Part shown: piece after piece, positions 1-9,589 of the stretch
Numbering within the stretch: position 1 is the stretch's first letter
Layout: each line of letters starts with the position of its first letter
DNA from: Acidimicrobiales bacterium
GTDB lineage: Bacteria; Actinomycetota; Acidimicrobiia; Acidimicrobiales; Poriferisodalaceae
Reading direction: 5' to 3'
Assembly: GCA_004214275.1 (NCBI GenBank)
Contig: SGYJ01000005.1
Location: forward strand, 1 to 33,547
DNA: 33,547 nt
Position numbers and translations under genes: made by a program
Notes under the pieces: model-generated
What the model was told of the DNA's origin: nothing
Database searches by the model: none
What the model saw: only the letters and a program-made list of their open reading frames with translations

Positions 1-789
1 TCATCACTGACTGCACCGGCTACGTTCAGCCTTCTGGCACCCGCGTACGCCCACAAGAATGGTCTCGATGACGAAACCATGAAAGAGGTTCTAACTCGCA
101 TTGCCTGGAAGAATCACAAAAATGGTGCTCTCAACCCACGAGCCCAATTTCGTAAAGAAGTAGCGAAAGAGACAATTGCAGGCTCTCCGTTGGTGGCCGG
201 ACCCTTGGGCATATTTGACTGTTCAGGTGTCAGTGATGGCTCAGCTGCGGCAGTTATAGTTCGCGCCGAAGATGCTCATCGGTACACCGACAAACCCCTG
301 TACGTGAAGGCATTGAGTTTTTCTTCGGGACCTGCCACTGGGGCATTGGACCCGAGCTATGACTACACGACTTTCCGAGAAGTTCGTGCATCAGCAGAAG
401 AGGCTTATAAGCAGGCCGGTATCAATGACCCCAGAAGCCAAATAGCAATGGCCGAGGTACACGATTGCTTTACGCCGACCGAATTGGTGTTGATGGAAGA
501 TCTCGGGTTCGCTGACGAAGGAACTGCCTGGAAAGAGGCACTGAATGGAACCTTCGACCTCGATGGAGATTTGCCGGTAAACCCCGACGGGGGCCTGAAG
601 AGTTTTGGTCACCCCATTGGAGCATCAGGATTGAGAATGCTCTTTGAATGTTGGCTTCAGCTCAGAGGTGAAGCGCCACCTGAACGTCAAATTGATTCCG
701 ACAAAACACTTGGTTTGACCCACAACTTGGGTGGTCAGCCCGGTGCTTGCGTGTCATTCGTTTCGGTTGTCGGTTCCGAAATCGGCTAA
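1..789 (+). CDS. Thiolase / acetyl-CoA acetyltransferase family (SCP2-type), C-terminal part, truncated at window start
   Basis: Frame 1 is open from base 1 (SSLTAPATFSLLAPAYAHKNGLDDETMKEV...), upstream of the listed ATG at 79. Thiolase C-terminal motifs: AEVHDCFTPTELVLMEDLG and GGLKSFGHPIGASGLRML. Confidence 0.9.
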   Translation, partial: SSLTAPATFSLLAPAYAHKNGLDDETMKEVLTRIAWKNHKNGALNPRAQFRKEVAKETIAGSPLVAGPLGIFDCSGVSDGSAAAVIVRAEDAHRYTDKPLYVKALSFSSGPATGALDPSYDYTTFREVRASAEEAYKQAGINDPRSQIAMAEVHDCFTPTELVLMEDLGFADEGTAWKEALNGTFDLDGDLPVNPDGGLKSFGHPIGASGLRMLFECWLQLRGEAPPERQIDSDKTLGLTHNLGGQPGACVSFVSVVGSEIG

Positions 790-810
790 AGCGAATCAAA
801 TACGAAAATT

Positions 811-851
811 CAACGGCCGTTCGTTCCAGCCATGTGAATGAACGGCCGTTG
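811..851. terminator. Candidate bidirectional terminator hairpin between convergent thiolase and dxs
   Basis: 16-bp inverted repeat CAACGGCCGTTCGTTC / GAATGAACGGCCGTTG (one G-T pair), 9-nt loop. On the minus strand it is followed by GAATTTTCG, a weak T-rich stretch. It lies between two convergent stop codons. Confidence 0.65.
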
Positions 852-898
852 CGCGTCCACGCCGTGGGATATCCAACGCCTAACGCGTAGATGCCTTC

Positions 899-2764
899 CT
901 AATGTTGAAGAGATTTGATTGCTTTATTTATCTGTGCCGTAATTCCAGACGCATCAAGCCCTAATTCAGCGTGCAGTTCGGACTCCGCGCCGTGAGGCAA
1001 ATAGTCATCAGGGGTACCGAGTTGCAATAAGCGCGGAATTGGCCCAGAACGGCGTTGCAGGGCATCGGCTACGAGACTGCCGAATCCGCCCACCCTGGTT
1101 CCATCTTCAATGGTGACGACCAACGGAAATTCAATAATTGACCGAATCATTTCCTTGTCAACTGGTTTCAACACTCTGGGGTCCCAGAGCTCAGCCCGCA
1201 CCCCTTCTTCGGCTAGCAAACTCACTGCGGCGGTAGCTGCCGTCAGCATCTTGCCTGCAGCCAATATCGCGACATCCGTCCCTTCATGAACCAGACGGGC
1301 ATCCATCCCCTGACCAACATCATCTGATTCCGCAGCGTTGCCTCGCGGCCATCGAATTGCGACAGGCCCATCCTCTATTTCAAGTGCCTGATTTAACATT
1401 ATGGGTAGTTCTTGAAGCGACGAGGGCGAGAATATGGTCATGCCCGGCACACGTGCATACATAGCGATGTCATGAACCCCATGATGTGATGCGCCGTCGG
1501 GTCCGGTAATTCCAGCCCTGTCGATGCAGATAACAACGGGAAGGCCATGCAATCCAATGTCGTACATCACTTGATCGAAACCGCGTGCCAAGAAAGTCGA
1601 ATAAATAGCCACGAAGGGCCTGAGCCCTGCCTTGGCCATGCCAGCCGCCGATGTTAAGGCGTGCTGTTCAGCGATTCCGGTATCAAAGAATCGTTCAGGA
1701 TATTGCTGCTGAAATGGAAGCAGTCCAGTAGAACCTGGCATCGCTGCGGTAATCGCTACGACGTCGTCGCGACGCTCAGCAATGTTCATCAAAGCAGTGC
1801 TGAACTCGGCAGTGAAGGTATTGCCGCCTTTTGACGAAGAGTTACCAGTTACGGGGTCAAAGAGCCCAATATCGTGCAGGTGTTTTTCTACGTCCGCCTC
1901 GGCCGGCGCATAGCCTCGGCCCTTATCAGTAAGTACGTGCACCACTATCGGTCCATCTTCGTACGAAGAAGCGTCGCTCAAAGCTGACTCAAGTGCATCA
2001 ATATCATGGCCATCAATGGGTCCCAGATAGCGAACCCCAAGCGTTTCGAAAAAGGCCGGAGGTTCCCACATTTCCCGCATGGCCGCAGCCGCCCCAGATA
2101 AACCTCGTTTGACCTCATCGCCGAGAGGCAGACGATTGAGAATGCTGGTGACCGCCTGACGCCCTTTCACGTAGTTAGGTGATTGACGGAGCCGAGACAT
2201 CACCGTAGCTAGACGGCTCACCGTTGGAGCGTAAGATCTTCCGTTGTCGTTGAGAATAATGACGGCCCTCTGCCCGTAATGACCGAGGTTGTTGAGTGCT
2301 TCAAACGCCATCCCTCCCGTCATTGAGCCATCACCGATGATTGCCACAACTTGCCTATGTTCGTGACCCGTTAGATCGAAGCCGGCAGCCAGTCCTGAAG
2401 CCCAGCTCAGCGACGTTGAAGCATGACTATTTTCCACAATGTCATGCTCTGATTCGCCACCACTGGGATACCCGGATAAACCATGTCGTTGTCGGAGGGA
2501 TGTGAACTTGTCCGAGCGTCCGGTCACGATTTTGTGAACATAACTTTGGTGACCAGTGTCCCAAAGAATCACGTCCCTGGGTGATTCGAAAACTCGATGT
2601 ACCGCCAAGGTCAGTTCCACCGCGCCCAGGTTGGACCCCAGATGACCACCGGTTCTGGAAACAGCTTCAACCAAAAACTCTCGAATTTCGGCGCAGAGCT
2701 CTTGGAGCTGGTCGCTATCAAGCGCACGCAGGTCTGCAGGACTTTGGATTTTCTCTATATGCAT
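899..2764 (-). CDS. dxs: 1-deoxy-D-xylulose-5-phosphate synthase
   Basis: 621 aa; TGGHLGSNLGAVELTLAVHRVF, WDTGHQSYVHKIVTGR, GDGSMTGGMAFEALNN, DTGIAEQHALTSAAGMA. Confidence 0.97.
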   Translation of the reverse strand: MHIEKIQSPADLRALDSDQLQELCAEIREFLVEAVSRTGGHLGSNLGAVELTLAVHRVFESPRDVILWDTGHQSYVHKIVTGRSDKFTSLRQRHGLSGYPSGGESEHDIVENSHASTSLSWASGLAAGFDLTGHEHRQVVAIIGDGSMTGGMAFEALNNLGHYGQRAVIILNDNGRSYAPTVSRLATVMSRLRQSPNYVKGRQAVTSILNRLPLGDEVKRGLSGAAAAMREMWEPPAFFETLGVRYLGPIDGHDIDALESALSDASSYEDGPIVVHVLTDKGRGYAPAEADVEKHLHDIGLFDPVTGNSSSKGGNTFTAEFSTALMNIAERRDDVVAITAAMPGSTGLLPFQQQYPERFFDTGIAEQHALTSAAGMAKAGLRPFVAIYSTFLARGFDQVMYDIGLHGLPVVICIDRAGITGPDGASHHGVHDIAMYARVPGMTIFSPSSLQELPIMLNQALEIEDGPVAIRWPRGNAAESDDVGQGMDARLVHEGTDVAILAAGKMLTAATAAVSLLAEEGVRAELWDPRVLKPVDKEMIRSIIEFPLVVTIEDGTRVGGFGSLVADALQRRSGPIPRLLQLGTPDDYLPHGAESELHAELGLDASGITAQINKAIKSLQH

Positions 2765-2844
2765 AGGATGATCATTGGCTGGCCGGAATACGGGTCACAC
2801 TATCGTCTAAAGATCATTTGACATCGCCAGCACGACGACTCTTG

Positions 2845-3612
2845 TCAGCTGAATCGTATTTTTTCTATCAACCCCGCACATCTCATTCCGGCACCTAAGA
2901 CAATTAGCCCCGCCAATCCATCAACCCAATAGTGGTTAGCGGTGATAACGATGCCGAAACTGGTTGCAATTGGATACGCCCACATGAGGATACGGGTCCA
3001 TCGCGATTTCAAAATTGGAATCAAAGCGAGGGCACACCAAGCCGCCCACGCAAGATGGAGGCTAGGCATCGCCGCCCATTGATTCGAGATTGCTTGCAAT
3101 GTCCCGGAATCGAACGACCAGAGACCTCCATGAACGGAGAGAGTATCGACGAAGGCAAATTCAGTCATCGAGCCGCCGTAAGGCGGTGGTGACGACAACA
3201 ACCTAGGAGGCATGAGAGGAAATGTCGCGAAACCGATAAGACCGAAAGCAGTGGTGATGGCAAGTCCCGTGCGGTATCTGAAAAATCGGGCTGGGAACCT
3301 CCTAAACAAAAATATTCCTGTGGCGATCGTCACGACGAAGTGAAGACTCCCGTAGAACACATTCCAGAACCACAAGAACCAACCCCAATCAATGAAAAAG
3401 TTCTGGAGCTGTTCCTCGAAAAACAAACCGATTTTTTTTTCGAGGTCAATTATTCGCCTAGCGTTATCTGCTGCTGTCGTCGTCGTAGCCGCAAATAAAC
3501 CGTTCGAACCGAACTGATTCCTGATTCGCGCATAAACCAAATAGAAACCAAGTATGAAAAGAACCTCTTTCCACCAACGTCTCTTCTCGGTAACGGTTTC
3601 GAGCGACGTCAA
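2845..3612 (-). CDS. PAP2-superfamily membrane protein (Aur1/inositolphosphotransferase-like)
   Basis: Multi-TM; MPSLHLAWA and HYWVDGLAGLIVLG match the PAP2/Aur1 catalytic-motif pattern. 4-nt overlap with the upstream gene. Confidence 0.75.
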   Translation of the reverse strand: MTSLETVTEKRRWWKEVLFILGFYLVYARIRNQFGSNGLFAATTTTAADNARRIIDLEKKIGLFFEEQLQNFFIDWGWFLWFWNVFYGSLHFVVTIATGIFLFRRFPARFFRYRTGLAITTAFGLIGFATFPLMPPRLLSSPPPYGGSMTEFAFVDTLSVHGGLWSFDSGTLQAISNQWAAMPSLHLAWAAWCALALIPILKSRWTRILMWAYPIATSFGIVITANHYWVDGLAGLIVLGAGMRCAGLIEKIRFS

Positions 3613-4658
3613 AGCTCACCCTCCGTGTTCTGGCGGCGCGGACCAAATATGAACGGCACCACACCAGTGAGGCTTGCGATGAGAGTAACAGCGTAAGTTA
3701 AGAGCCCTAACACCACACTTTGGCCGCTCGCAATGAAAGAACCACCAAGGAAAAAGACTAAGGCTGCTTCCCTCACCCCCAGTCCGCCGATTGCTATGGG
3801 CAACACCTGAGCAACAAAAACCATCGGGATAAAGGCAAACCAAGTTGATGTTTCAAGTCGTATCCCGATGGAATTAGCGATGCATATGACAGCTGCAATG
3901 AGACATGCCTGAAATGCCACTGCCACCGTCAGCAGCCGCAACATGGAACCTGGGACTTTTCTGTAAATTTTCAGACCTTGGTGAACAGCTACAAGTGAGG
4001 CGGTCACGCGGTTCTGGCCCTGGAGTCGACCTCCAAAGCGAGGGTGTTGTGCAACGAAAATTAAAACCGAGAGCAGGACTAATGTGCCCACAGCGGCCGC
4101 CAAGGCTACTGCGCCTCTTCGACTTGACATAAGACTGGGATTCAAAACTAGGGCGCATAGAGTGATAACGGGCAGCACCACCCAACCCGTTAATCGTTCG
4201 ATTACGACCGAAGCGAAAGCTCTTGAGTGGTCTCCAATTTCGGCTCCCATCCGAGTGACGCGCAAAATATCACCGCCGACGGTCGTCGGCAGGAAATTTC
4301 CAACGAATTGACCAGCCAGGAAATAGCTGAACACTTTAGAGAAACTGAGTGCAGCGCCGAGTGTCCTGCACACCTCAAGCCAACGGAGCGAGGCGAGACC
4401 GAAGGCAGCGAGTGTTAGAAGTAAAGAAACACAAATCCATAGCCAACTTGAGGCTTGCCACTCGGGCCACCGTGCCTGCAGATCATCAGCGGGAAATTGA
4501 GTTAGCAGTAGCGTCAGCATGGCTGAACTCGCAACAATGCGAAGCGCAAAGGAGGCCTTTTTCGGCAAACGGAACGAGCGATTTGGTTTCGGTAACACGA
4601 GAGATGGAAGATTAGGCCGAAGCGGCGGCCCTGAGAAGTCCAAACCGGTGCTGATCAA
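3609..4658 (-). CDS. UPF0104 / lysylphosphatidylglycerol synthase TM-domain family, flippase-like protein
   Basis: Multi-TM; FLAGQFVGNFLPTTVGGDILRVTRM and VLPIAIGGLGVREAALVFFLG are characteristic of the family. True start may be downstream of the track start. Confidence 0.8.
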   Translation of the reverse strand: MISTGLDFSGPPLRPNLPSLVLPKPNRSFRLPKKASFALRIVASSAMLTLLLTQFPADDLQARWPEWQASSWLWICVSLLLTLAAFGLASLRWLEVCRTLGAALSFSKVFSYFLAGQFVGNFLPTTVGGDILRVTRMGAEIGDHSRAFASVVIERLTGWVVLPVITLCALVLNPSLMSSRRGAVALAAAVGTLVLLSVLIFVAQHPRFGGRLQGQNRVTASLVAVHQGLKIYRKVPGSMLRLLTVAVAFQACLIAAVICIANSIGIRLETSTWFAFIPMVFVAQVLPIAIGGLGVREAALVFFLGGSFIASGQSVVLGLLTYAVTLIASLTGVVPFIFGPRRQNTEGEL

Positions 4659-4702
4659 GGTACTGTGGCGCCGAAGTCAACTCGGAATTAAGAAAGGCAA
4701 AT

Positions 4703-6112
4703 GTGAGCATGAAAGCGGTTTCCCCGTTGCTGGACACAAATTTGGTCCAAGACACTCTCTCCGAGGCGATGTCAAATGGGGGTGAGTGGGCAGAGATTTT
4801 TGTTGAGGACCGCCAGAGTGCCTCTGCGGACTTTGACGAAGGCCGAGTCGAGGCCATGATGTCGAGTAGAGACCTAGGCGCAGGAATTCGGGTGACAGTG
4901 GGAGATATCACAGGATTTGCGCACACCTCTGATCTGACGACGAATGGATTGTTCGAGGCAGCACAAGCTGCTGCGAGTGTCGCTAAAGGAGGCTCCCAGC
5001 TTAAGCCGATTGCTCTAGGGGGAAACGGATTGGCTGAAAGCAACGCGAGAATATTGCCGGAGTCTGTTTCGAAAACCCGCAAAGTTGAATTGCTGGAACA
5101 AACAAATGCTGCGGCTCGAGCAGAGAATGCAGCCATTAGCCAGGTAAATGTTCGATATTCGGAAGGGCGCCGCCGAATACTGGTTGCAAACACTGAGGGT
5201 CTCTTCAACGCTGATGACCAGACTCGTACTTTGTTGTCAGTGAATTGTGTTGCCAGTGGAGATCAGGGTTTACAGACAGGACGAGAAACGGTCGGCTACA
5301 CGGTTGGATTTGAATTATTCGAAGAACACGACGTCGAGGCCATGGCACGCAGAGCAGCCGGTCGTGCGATAACGAAATTAGGGGCACGCCCAGCGCCCAG
5401 CGGACAATTACCAGTGGTTATAGAACGAGGAGGGGGAGGAGTGCTGTTCCACGAGGCGTGCGGCCATGGTCTTGAAGCAGATCTCGTTAATAAAGGGGCG
5501 TCAGTCTTCCGCGACCGGGTCGGAGAACTGGTAGCCGCGCCTTCTGTCACATTGGTCGACGATGGGACGATGGGGGTCGAATGGGGCAGCGTGGCGATTG
5601 ACGACGAAGGATGTCCGACGCAGCGAAATGTTTTAATTGAAGATGGAATCCTTACTGATTACATGTGGGATCACCTACGAAGCCGGTCTGCGGGTAGACC
5701 AGCGTCCGGAAATGGAAGACGGCAGAGTTATCAACATCTTCCAATGGTTCGCATGACCAACACCTTCGTCACAAACGGAGAAGCTGAACCCCAGGACATC
5801 ATCTCAGACACCAAAAATGGTGTCTACGTTGCTCAATTGGGTGGAGGTCAGGTCAATACGGCAACGGGCGATTTTGTTTTCGGTATGACCGAGGCTTATC
5901 TCATCGAAAACGGCGAGATTACTGTGCCACTACGAGAGGGAAATCTGATTGGTAACGGTCCCGAAGTCTTACAAAATATAGAAGTGATCGGCAATGACTT
6001 TGCCATGGGCAGCCCGGGCACCTGCGGCAAAGACGGACAAGGCGTCCCTGTGGGGGATGGGCAACCAACGCTCAGAGTCGCAGCGTTAACCATTGGCGGT
6101 ACTGCAAGTTGA
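4703..6112 (+). CDS. tldD: TldD-type metalloprotease of the TldD/PmbA family
   Basis: GTG start; HEACGH zinc motif in GGGGVLFHEACGHGLEADLV; C-terminal GTCGKDGQGVPVGDGQPTLRV. Confidence 0.92.
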   Translation: MSMKAVSPLLDTNLVQDTLSEAMSNGGEWAEIFVEDRQSASADFDEGRVEAMMSSRDLGAGIRVTVGDITGFAHTSDLTTNGLFEAAQAAASVAKGGSQLKPIALGGNGLAESNARILPESVSKTRKVELLEQTNAAARAENAAISQVNVRYSEGRRRILVANTEGLFNADDQTRTLLSVNCVASGDQGLQTGRETVGYTVGFELFEEHDVEAMARRAAGRAITKLGARPAPSGQLPVVIERGGGGVLFHEACGHGLEADLVNKGASVFRDRVGELVAAPSVTLVDDGTMGVEWGSVAIDDEGCPTQRNVLIEDGILTDYMWDHLRSRSAGRPASGNGRRQSYQHLPMVRMTNTFVTNGEAEPQDIISDTKNGVYVAQLGGGQVNTATGDFVFGMTEAYLIENGEITVPLREGNLIGNGPEVLQNIEVIGNDFAMGSPGTCGKDGQGVPVGDGQPTLRVAALTIGGTAS

Positions 6113-7458
6113 GCGACGTGGTAGAACTGCCTGACTTAGCGGATGAACTCGTCTCACTTGCTCGTGAGAACGAACAGATAGAGGTGTGCGTATCCCGAAA
6201 CCGTTCGACAACAGTGAAGGCTTACTCCGGTGAAGTTGAATCTGTCCGCTCAGGAAAGTCTGAAGCTGTCGGAATCCGAATAATCGTGAACGGACAGGAA
6301 GGTTTCGCTACTGCGGGTTCGCTCGATCGTCGAGTTTTGAGTCAAGTAGTTGAAGACGCTCGGGGAAACCTACAGTTTGCTGAAAGCGACCCGCATCAAG
6401 GGGTAGCTTCACCCGACGGCGTTGAGTCCCCGAACCTTGACTTAGTTGACCCCGCCGTTCTTCAGATGAGTGAGGAACAGAAGGCCTCGCTCGCAATCGA
6501 GCTAGAACGGCGATGTCTGTCCGCAGACCCGCGAGTGAGCAGCGTACGGTCGGCGGCATGGTCTGATGGGTGGGGTGAGTTTGCGTTAGCTTCAACAACT
6601 GGAATATCTGTATACAGCGAAGGTGGAAGCTGCTCAGTGGGTGTTCAACCTCTTGCTGTGGAGGGTAACGAAACCCAGATCGGCTACGCCGGAGATGCGG
6701 CTCGTCGCCCCGATTCGCTAGACATAGACCGAGTAGTAGAGGAAGCGGTTGAAGGTGCGACGGGAATGCTCGGGGCGAAGAAGCCACTTTCAGAACGCTT
6801 AACGGTGGTACTTGAACCGGGAGTTGCTGCAGCTTTTCTCGGAACGATTGCAGGCGCTCTAACAGGTGATCGTGTCGTCAAAGGAAGGTCACCGTTCGCT
6901 GAACGGCTAGGAGAACAGGTCGGCGCTTCCATGTTGACTCTGTTTGACGACCCAACGAATATCGATTCGTTAGGAGCTGATAATCACGATGGTGAAGGCT
7001 TGGCTGCGCGAAAAAATATGATCATCGAAAAAGGCGTCCTGTCCCAGTTTCTCCATAATTCGTATACCGGTAGGCGAGTGGGGGCGAGTTCTACAGGTTC
7101 AGCAGTTAGGGGTCCTCGTTCCACTCCCAGCGTCGGTGTGCATGCCCTGTGCCTAGACCCAGGCACAGGCGATCGAGACACACTGTTCCAAGAGGTTCGT
7201 AGTGGCATATTCGTGCGTGGCGTGAATGGATTACACAGTGGAGTGAACCCGGTCAGTGGCGACTTTTCAGTAGGTGCGTATGGACACAAGATAAGAGATG
7301 GTGCGCTAGCGGAACCTTTTAGCGAAGCGACGATCGCCTCCACGCTTCAAAGAATGCTTCTTGATGTCGTGGCAATCGGCGGAGATTTCGAGTTTTTGCC
7401 GGGCGGTTCAGGTATGGCATCCATCGCGATAGAGGACGTTGCGCTCTCAGGTATGTAG
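6109..7458 (+). CDS. pmbA: PmbA/TldE-type partner of TldD
   Basis: TTG start overlapping the tldD stop; family pattern without HExxxH; GVNPVSGDFSVGAYGHKIRDG and the C-terminal IEDVALSGM. Confidence 0.87.
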   Translation: MSDVVELPDLADELVSLARENEQIEVCVSRNRSTTVKAYSGEVESVRSGKSEAVGIRIIVNGQEGFATAGSLDRRVLSQVVEDARGNLQFAESDPHQGVASPDGVESPNLDLVDPAVLQMSEEQKASLAIELERRCLSADPRVSSVRSAAWSDGWGEFALASTTGISVYSEGGSCSVGVQPLAVEGNETQIGYAGDAARRPDSLDIDRVVEEAVEGATGMLGAKKPLSERLTVVLEPGVAAAFLGTIAGALTGDRVVKGRSPFAERLGEQVGASMLTLFDDPTNIDSLGADNHDGEGLAARKNMIIEKGVLSQFLHNSYTGRRVGASSTGSAVRGPRSTPSVGVHALCLDPGTGDRDTLFQEVRSGIFVRGVNGLHSGVNPVSGDFSVGAYGHKIRDGALAEPFSEATIASTLQRMLLDVVAIGGDFEFLPGGSGMASIAIEDVALSGM

Positions 7459-7501
7459 TTCCTGAAGGCGAACAAAGCGGAGCCGTTGATACCCTGCTGC
7501 C

Positions 7502-8215
7502 GTGCCTTCTTTGCCAAAACCAGAAGCGCTTGAGCGTCACCCACACCTAGGTCAGCCTTGTCCTAAAGACTGGGTTCGAGTGGATTTTCATTCTCACACC
7601 ATGTGGTCAGGGGATTCGACCACCACTCCCGAAGAACTCCGAGATTGTGTCGCAGCATCTGGTATCGACGTTCTTTGTATTACTGACCACAACGCGATTA
7701 AAGGAGCACTCGAACTTGTTGATGAACTTCCGTGCCGAGTGGTTGTGGGTGAAGAACTGAAGACACACGCAGGTGAAATAATCGGTCTTTTCTTGGAAGA
7801 GCGGATCCCGCAAGGAATCCCCCCGGCCGAAGCTGCCCAGAACATTCGTGAGCAGGGTGGAATCGTTTATGTACCTCATCCATTCGATCCGATGAGGAAC
7901 AATTTGCGATCAGATGTTCTAGATGAGTTGGTTGCCGCAGACCTTGTTGACGGTATAGAGGTCCTCAATGGAAAGACGAGCCTGAAAAGCTTGAACCAAA
8001 AAGCTGTTGCATACGCTAATGAACACGATCTAGCAATAGGGGCTGGTAGCGATGCCCACGTCGCGGAGGCGATCGGAGCCGCGTATCTGGAAATGCCTGA
8101 TTTTGGTAGCCCCGACGAATTTCTGGATTCAATGCGCCAAGGCCGCGCCGTAGGCCACTACTACGACCCTCCAAGACGTTGGAGGCCCCGTATTGTTCCA
8201 TCAACGGCCGACTAA
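7502..8215 (+). CDS. PHP-domain metal-dependent phosphoesterase
   Basis: VDFHSHTMWSGDSTTTPEELRD, CITDHNAIKG, IVYVPHPFDP, GAGSDAHVAEAIG. Confidence 0.9.
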   Translation: MPSLPKPEALERHPHLGQPCPKDWVRVDFHSHTMWSGDSTTTPEELRDCVAASGIDVLCITDHNAIKGALELVDELPCRVVVGEELKTHAGEIIGLFLEERIPQGIPPAEAAQNIREQGGIVYVPHPFDPMRNNLRSDVLDELVAADLVDGIEVLNGKTSLKSLNQKAVAYANEHDLAIGAGSDAHVAEAIGAAYLEMPDFGSPDEFLDSMRQGRAVGHYYDPPRRWRPRIVPSTAD

Positions 8216-8224
8216 CTATTTGCT

Positions 8225-9073
8225 TTGCTATTCGCGACTGTAACTATGCCAATCTTCCACGCAATCGTCTTAGGCATTACACAAGGCCTTACCGAGTTTT
8301 TACCTGTCTCGTCTAGTGGTCATCTAGGAATAATCCCCTGGCTGTTTCAGTGGAATGACTTTGCTGGTGACACGAGAACGGAAAATACTTTCGATGTGGC
8401 CCTTCACCTAGGGACCTTGATCGGATCAGTCACCTACCTGTGGGGTGATGTCCGAACTTATTCTCGAGCTGGTCTTTTAGCGATAACCGGACGCAGAAAC
8501 TGGGATGCCGAAGCAAAATTTGGATGGTTCTTACTCCTGTCGGCGTTGCCAGCTGCCCTAGTGGCGGCCCTCTTTGAATCCTTCTTCCTCACGCAAAGCA
8601 ACCGGATTGGTTTGATTGCTCTAGGGCTCGCTGCGTTCGGACTGCTGTTATGGGCGGTTGATAGACGATCCAAGGATCAGTCCTCGACGACTGACCTATC
8701 ACTGTCGCGTGCTGCAGCGTTGGGCTGTGGTCAGTGCTTGGCCTTGTTTCCTGGTGTTAGTCGTTCCGGGATCAATATCACCATCGCCAGGACCCTTGGA
8801 TACGATCGACCTGATGCTGCTCGAATTGCTTTTCTCATGGGGTTGCCAATAATCGGAGGAGCAGCTTTGTACAGGATGCTTGGGGTTGTTTCTGATGGCT
8901 TACCCAGCGGAATGTGGAGTGCTCTAATAGTTGGAACTATTACCTCAGCCGTGACTGGTTGGCTGGCGGTGCGCACAATGCTTCGCTGGGTAAAGACCCA
9001 CACTTACGCAGGCTTTGCCGCGTACCGCGTGTGTTTGGCGTTAATGGTGGCGGCAGTGTTGTTTGCTCGTTGA
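8225..9073 (+). CDS. uppP: Undecaprenyl-diphosphatase UppP/BacA
   Basis: GITQGLTEFLPVSSSGHL and LFPGVSRSGINITIARTLGYDRPDAARIAFLM. Track start is TTG; ATG at 8249 is also possible. Confidence 0.95.
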   Translation: MLFATVTMPIFHAIVLGITQGLTEFLPVSSSGHLGIIPWLFQWNDFAGDTRTENTFDVALHLGTLIGSVTYLWGDVRTYSRAGLLAITGRRNWDAEAKFGWFLLLSALPAALVAALFESFFLTQSNRIGLIALGLAAFGLLLWAVDRRSKDQSSTTDLSLSRAAALGCGQCLALFPGVSRSGINITIARTLGYDRPDAARIAFLMGLPIIGGAALYRMLGVVSDGLPSGMWSALIVGTITSAVTGWLAVRTMLRWVKTHTYAGFAAYRVCLALMVAAVLFAR

Positions 9074-9124
9074 ACAAACGCGAGTCACCGCGCTAAGGAG
9101 CCGAGATTGACTTTCAGTCGCTCG

Positions 9125-9469
9125 CTAATCCTTGGTGGTCTTTGAGGTATTGGAGCTAGAAGATTTGTCTGCAGAGCTAGAAGATTTGTCCGTGGAACTA
9201 GAGGACGAAGATTTGCTATCAGACGAAGTGCTTGATTCTTTTTTGCTTTCAGTAGAGTCCGATGACTCTGAAGACTTGCTGCCGCCCGAACGACTGTCAT
9301 TCTTGTAAAAACCGCTGCCTTTGAAGGCTATGCCGACACTGCCGAAGACTTTCTTTACTTCGCCACCACAGCATTCTTTCGGGCACGACGTGATCGGATC
9401 ATCAGAAAATGATTGACGAAGCTCAAACTGATCGTCGCAAGCAGTGCAGCGATATTGGTAGGTAGGCAT
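9125..9469 (-). CDS. FmdB-family zinc-ribbon protein with Ser/Lys/Asp-rich low-complexity C-terminus
   Basis: MPTYQYRCTACDDQFELRQSFSDDPITSCPKECCGGEVKKVF with Cys motifs. The track ORF extends to 9589 but homology-like sequence begins at the ATG at 9469. Confidence 0.88.
   Translation of the reverse strand: MPTYQYRCTACDDQFELRQSFSDDPITSCPKECCGGEVKKVFGSVGIAFKGSGFYKNDSRSGGSKSSESSDSTESKKESSTSSDSKSSSSSSTDKSSSSADKSSSSNTSKTTKD
9153..9190 (-). repeat. Two 17-bp direct repeats at a 21-bp period inside the FmdB-like coding tail
   Basis: GAGCTAGAAGATTTGTC at 9153-9169 and 9174-9190, encoding tandem SSSS(A/T)DK-like heptads. Confidence 0.85.
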
Positions 9470-9589
9470 GTTATGCGTTGGCTCCTGGTAGCCCTTAGAG
9501 GCCGACAGAAATTCTAGCGACGAGTAGCGGAGCCGACACCTACTAATAAGGAACGACAACAAGACCGTATCGGCGCTAGATTCCGGCAC

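Noticed and set aside
4612-5208. 198-aa minus-strand ORF opposite the tldD 5' half
   Set aside because: Antisense shadow of tldD; no recognisable domain.
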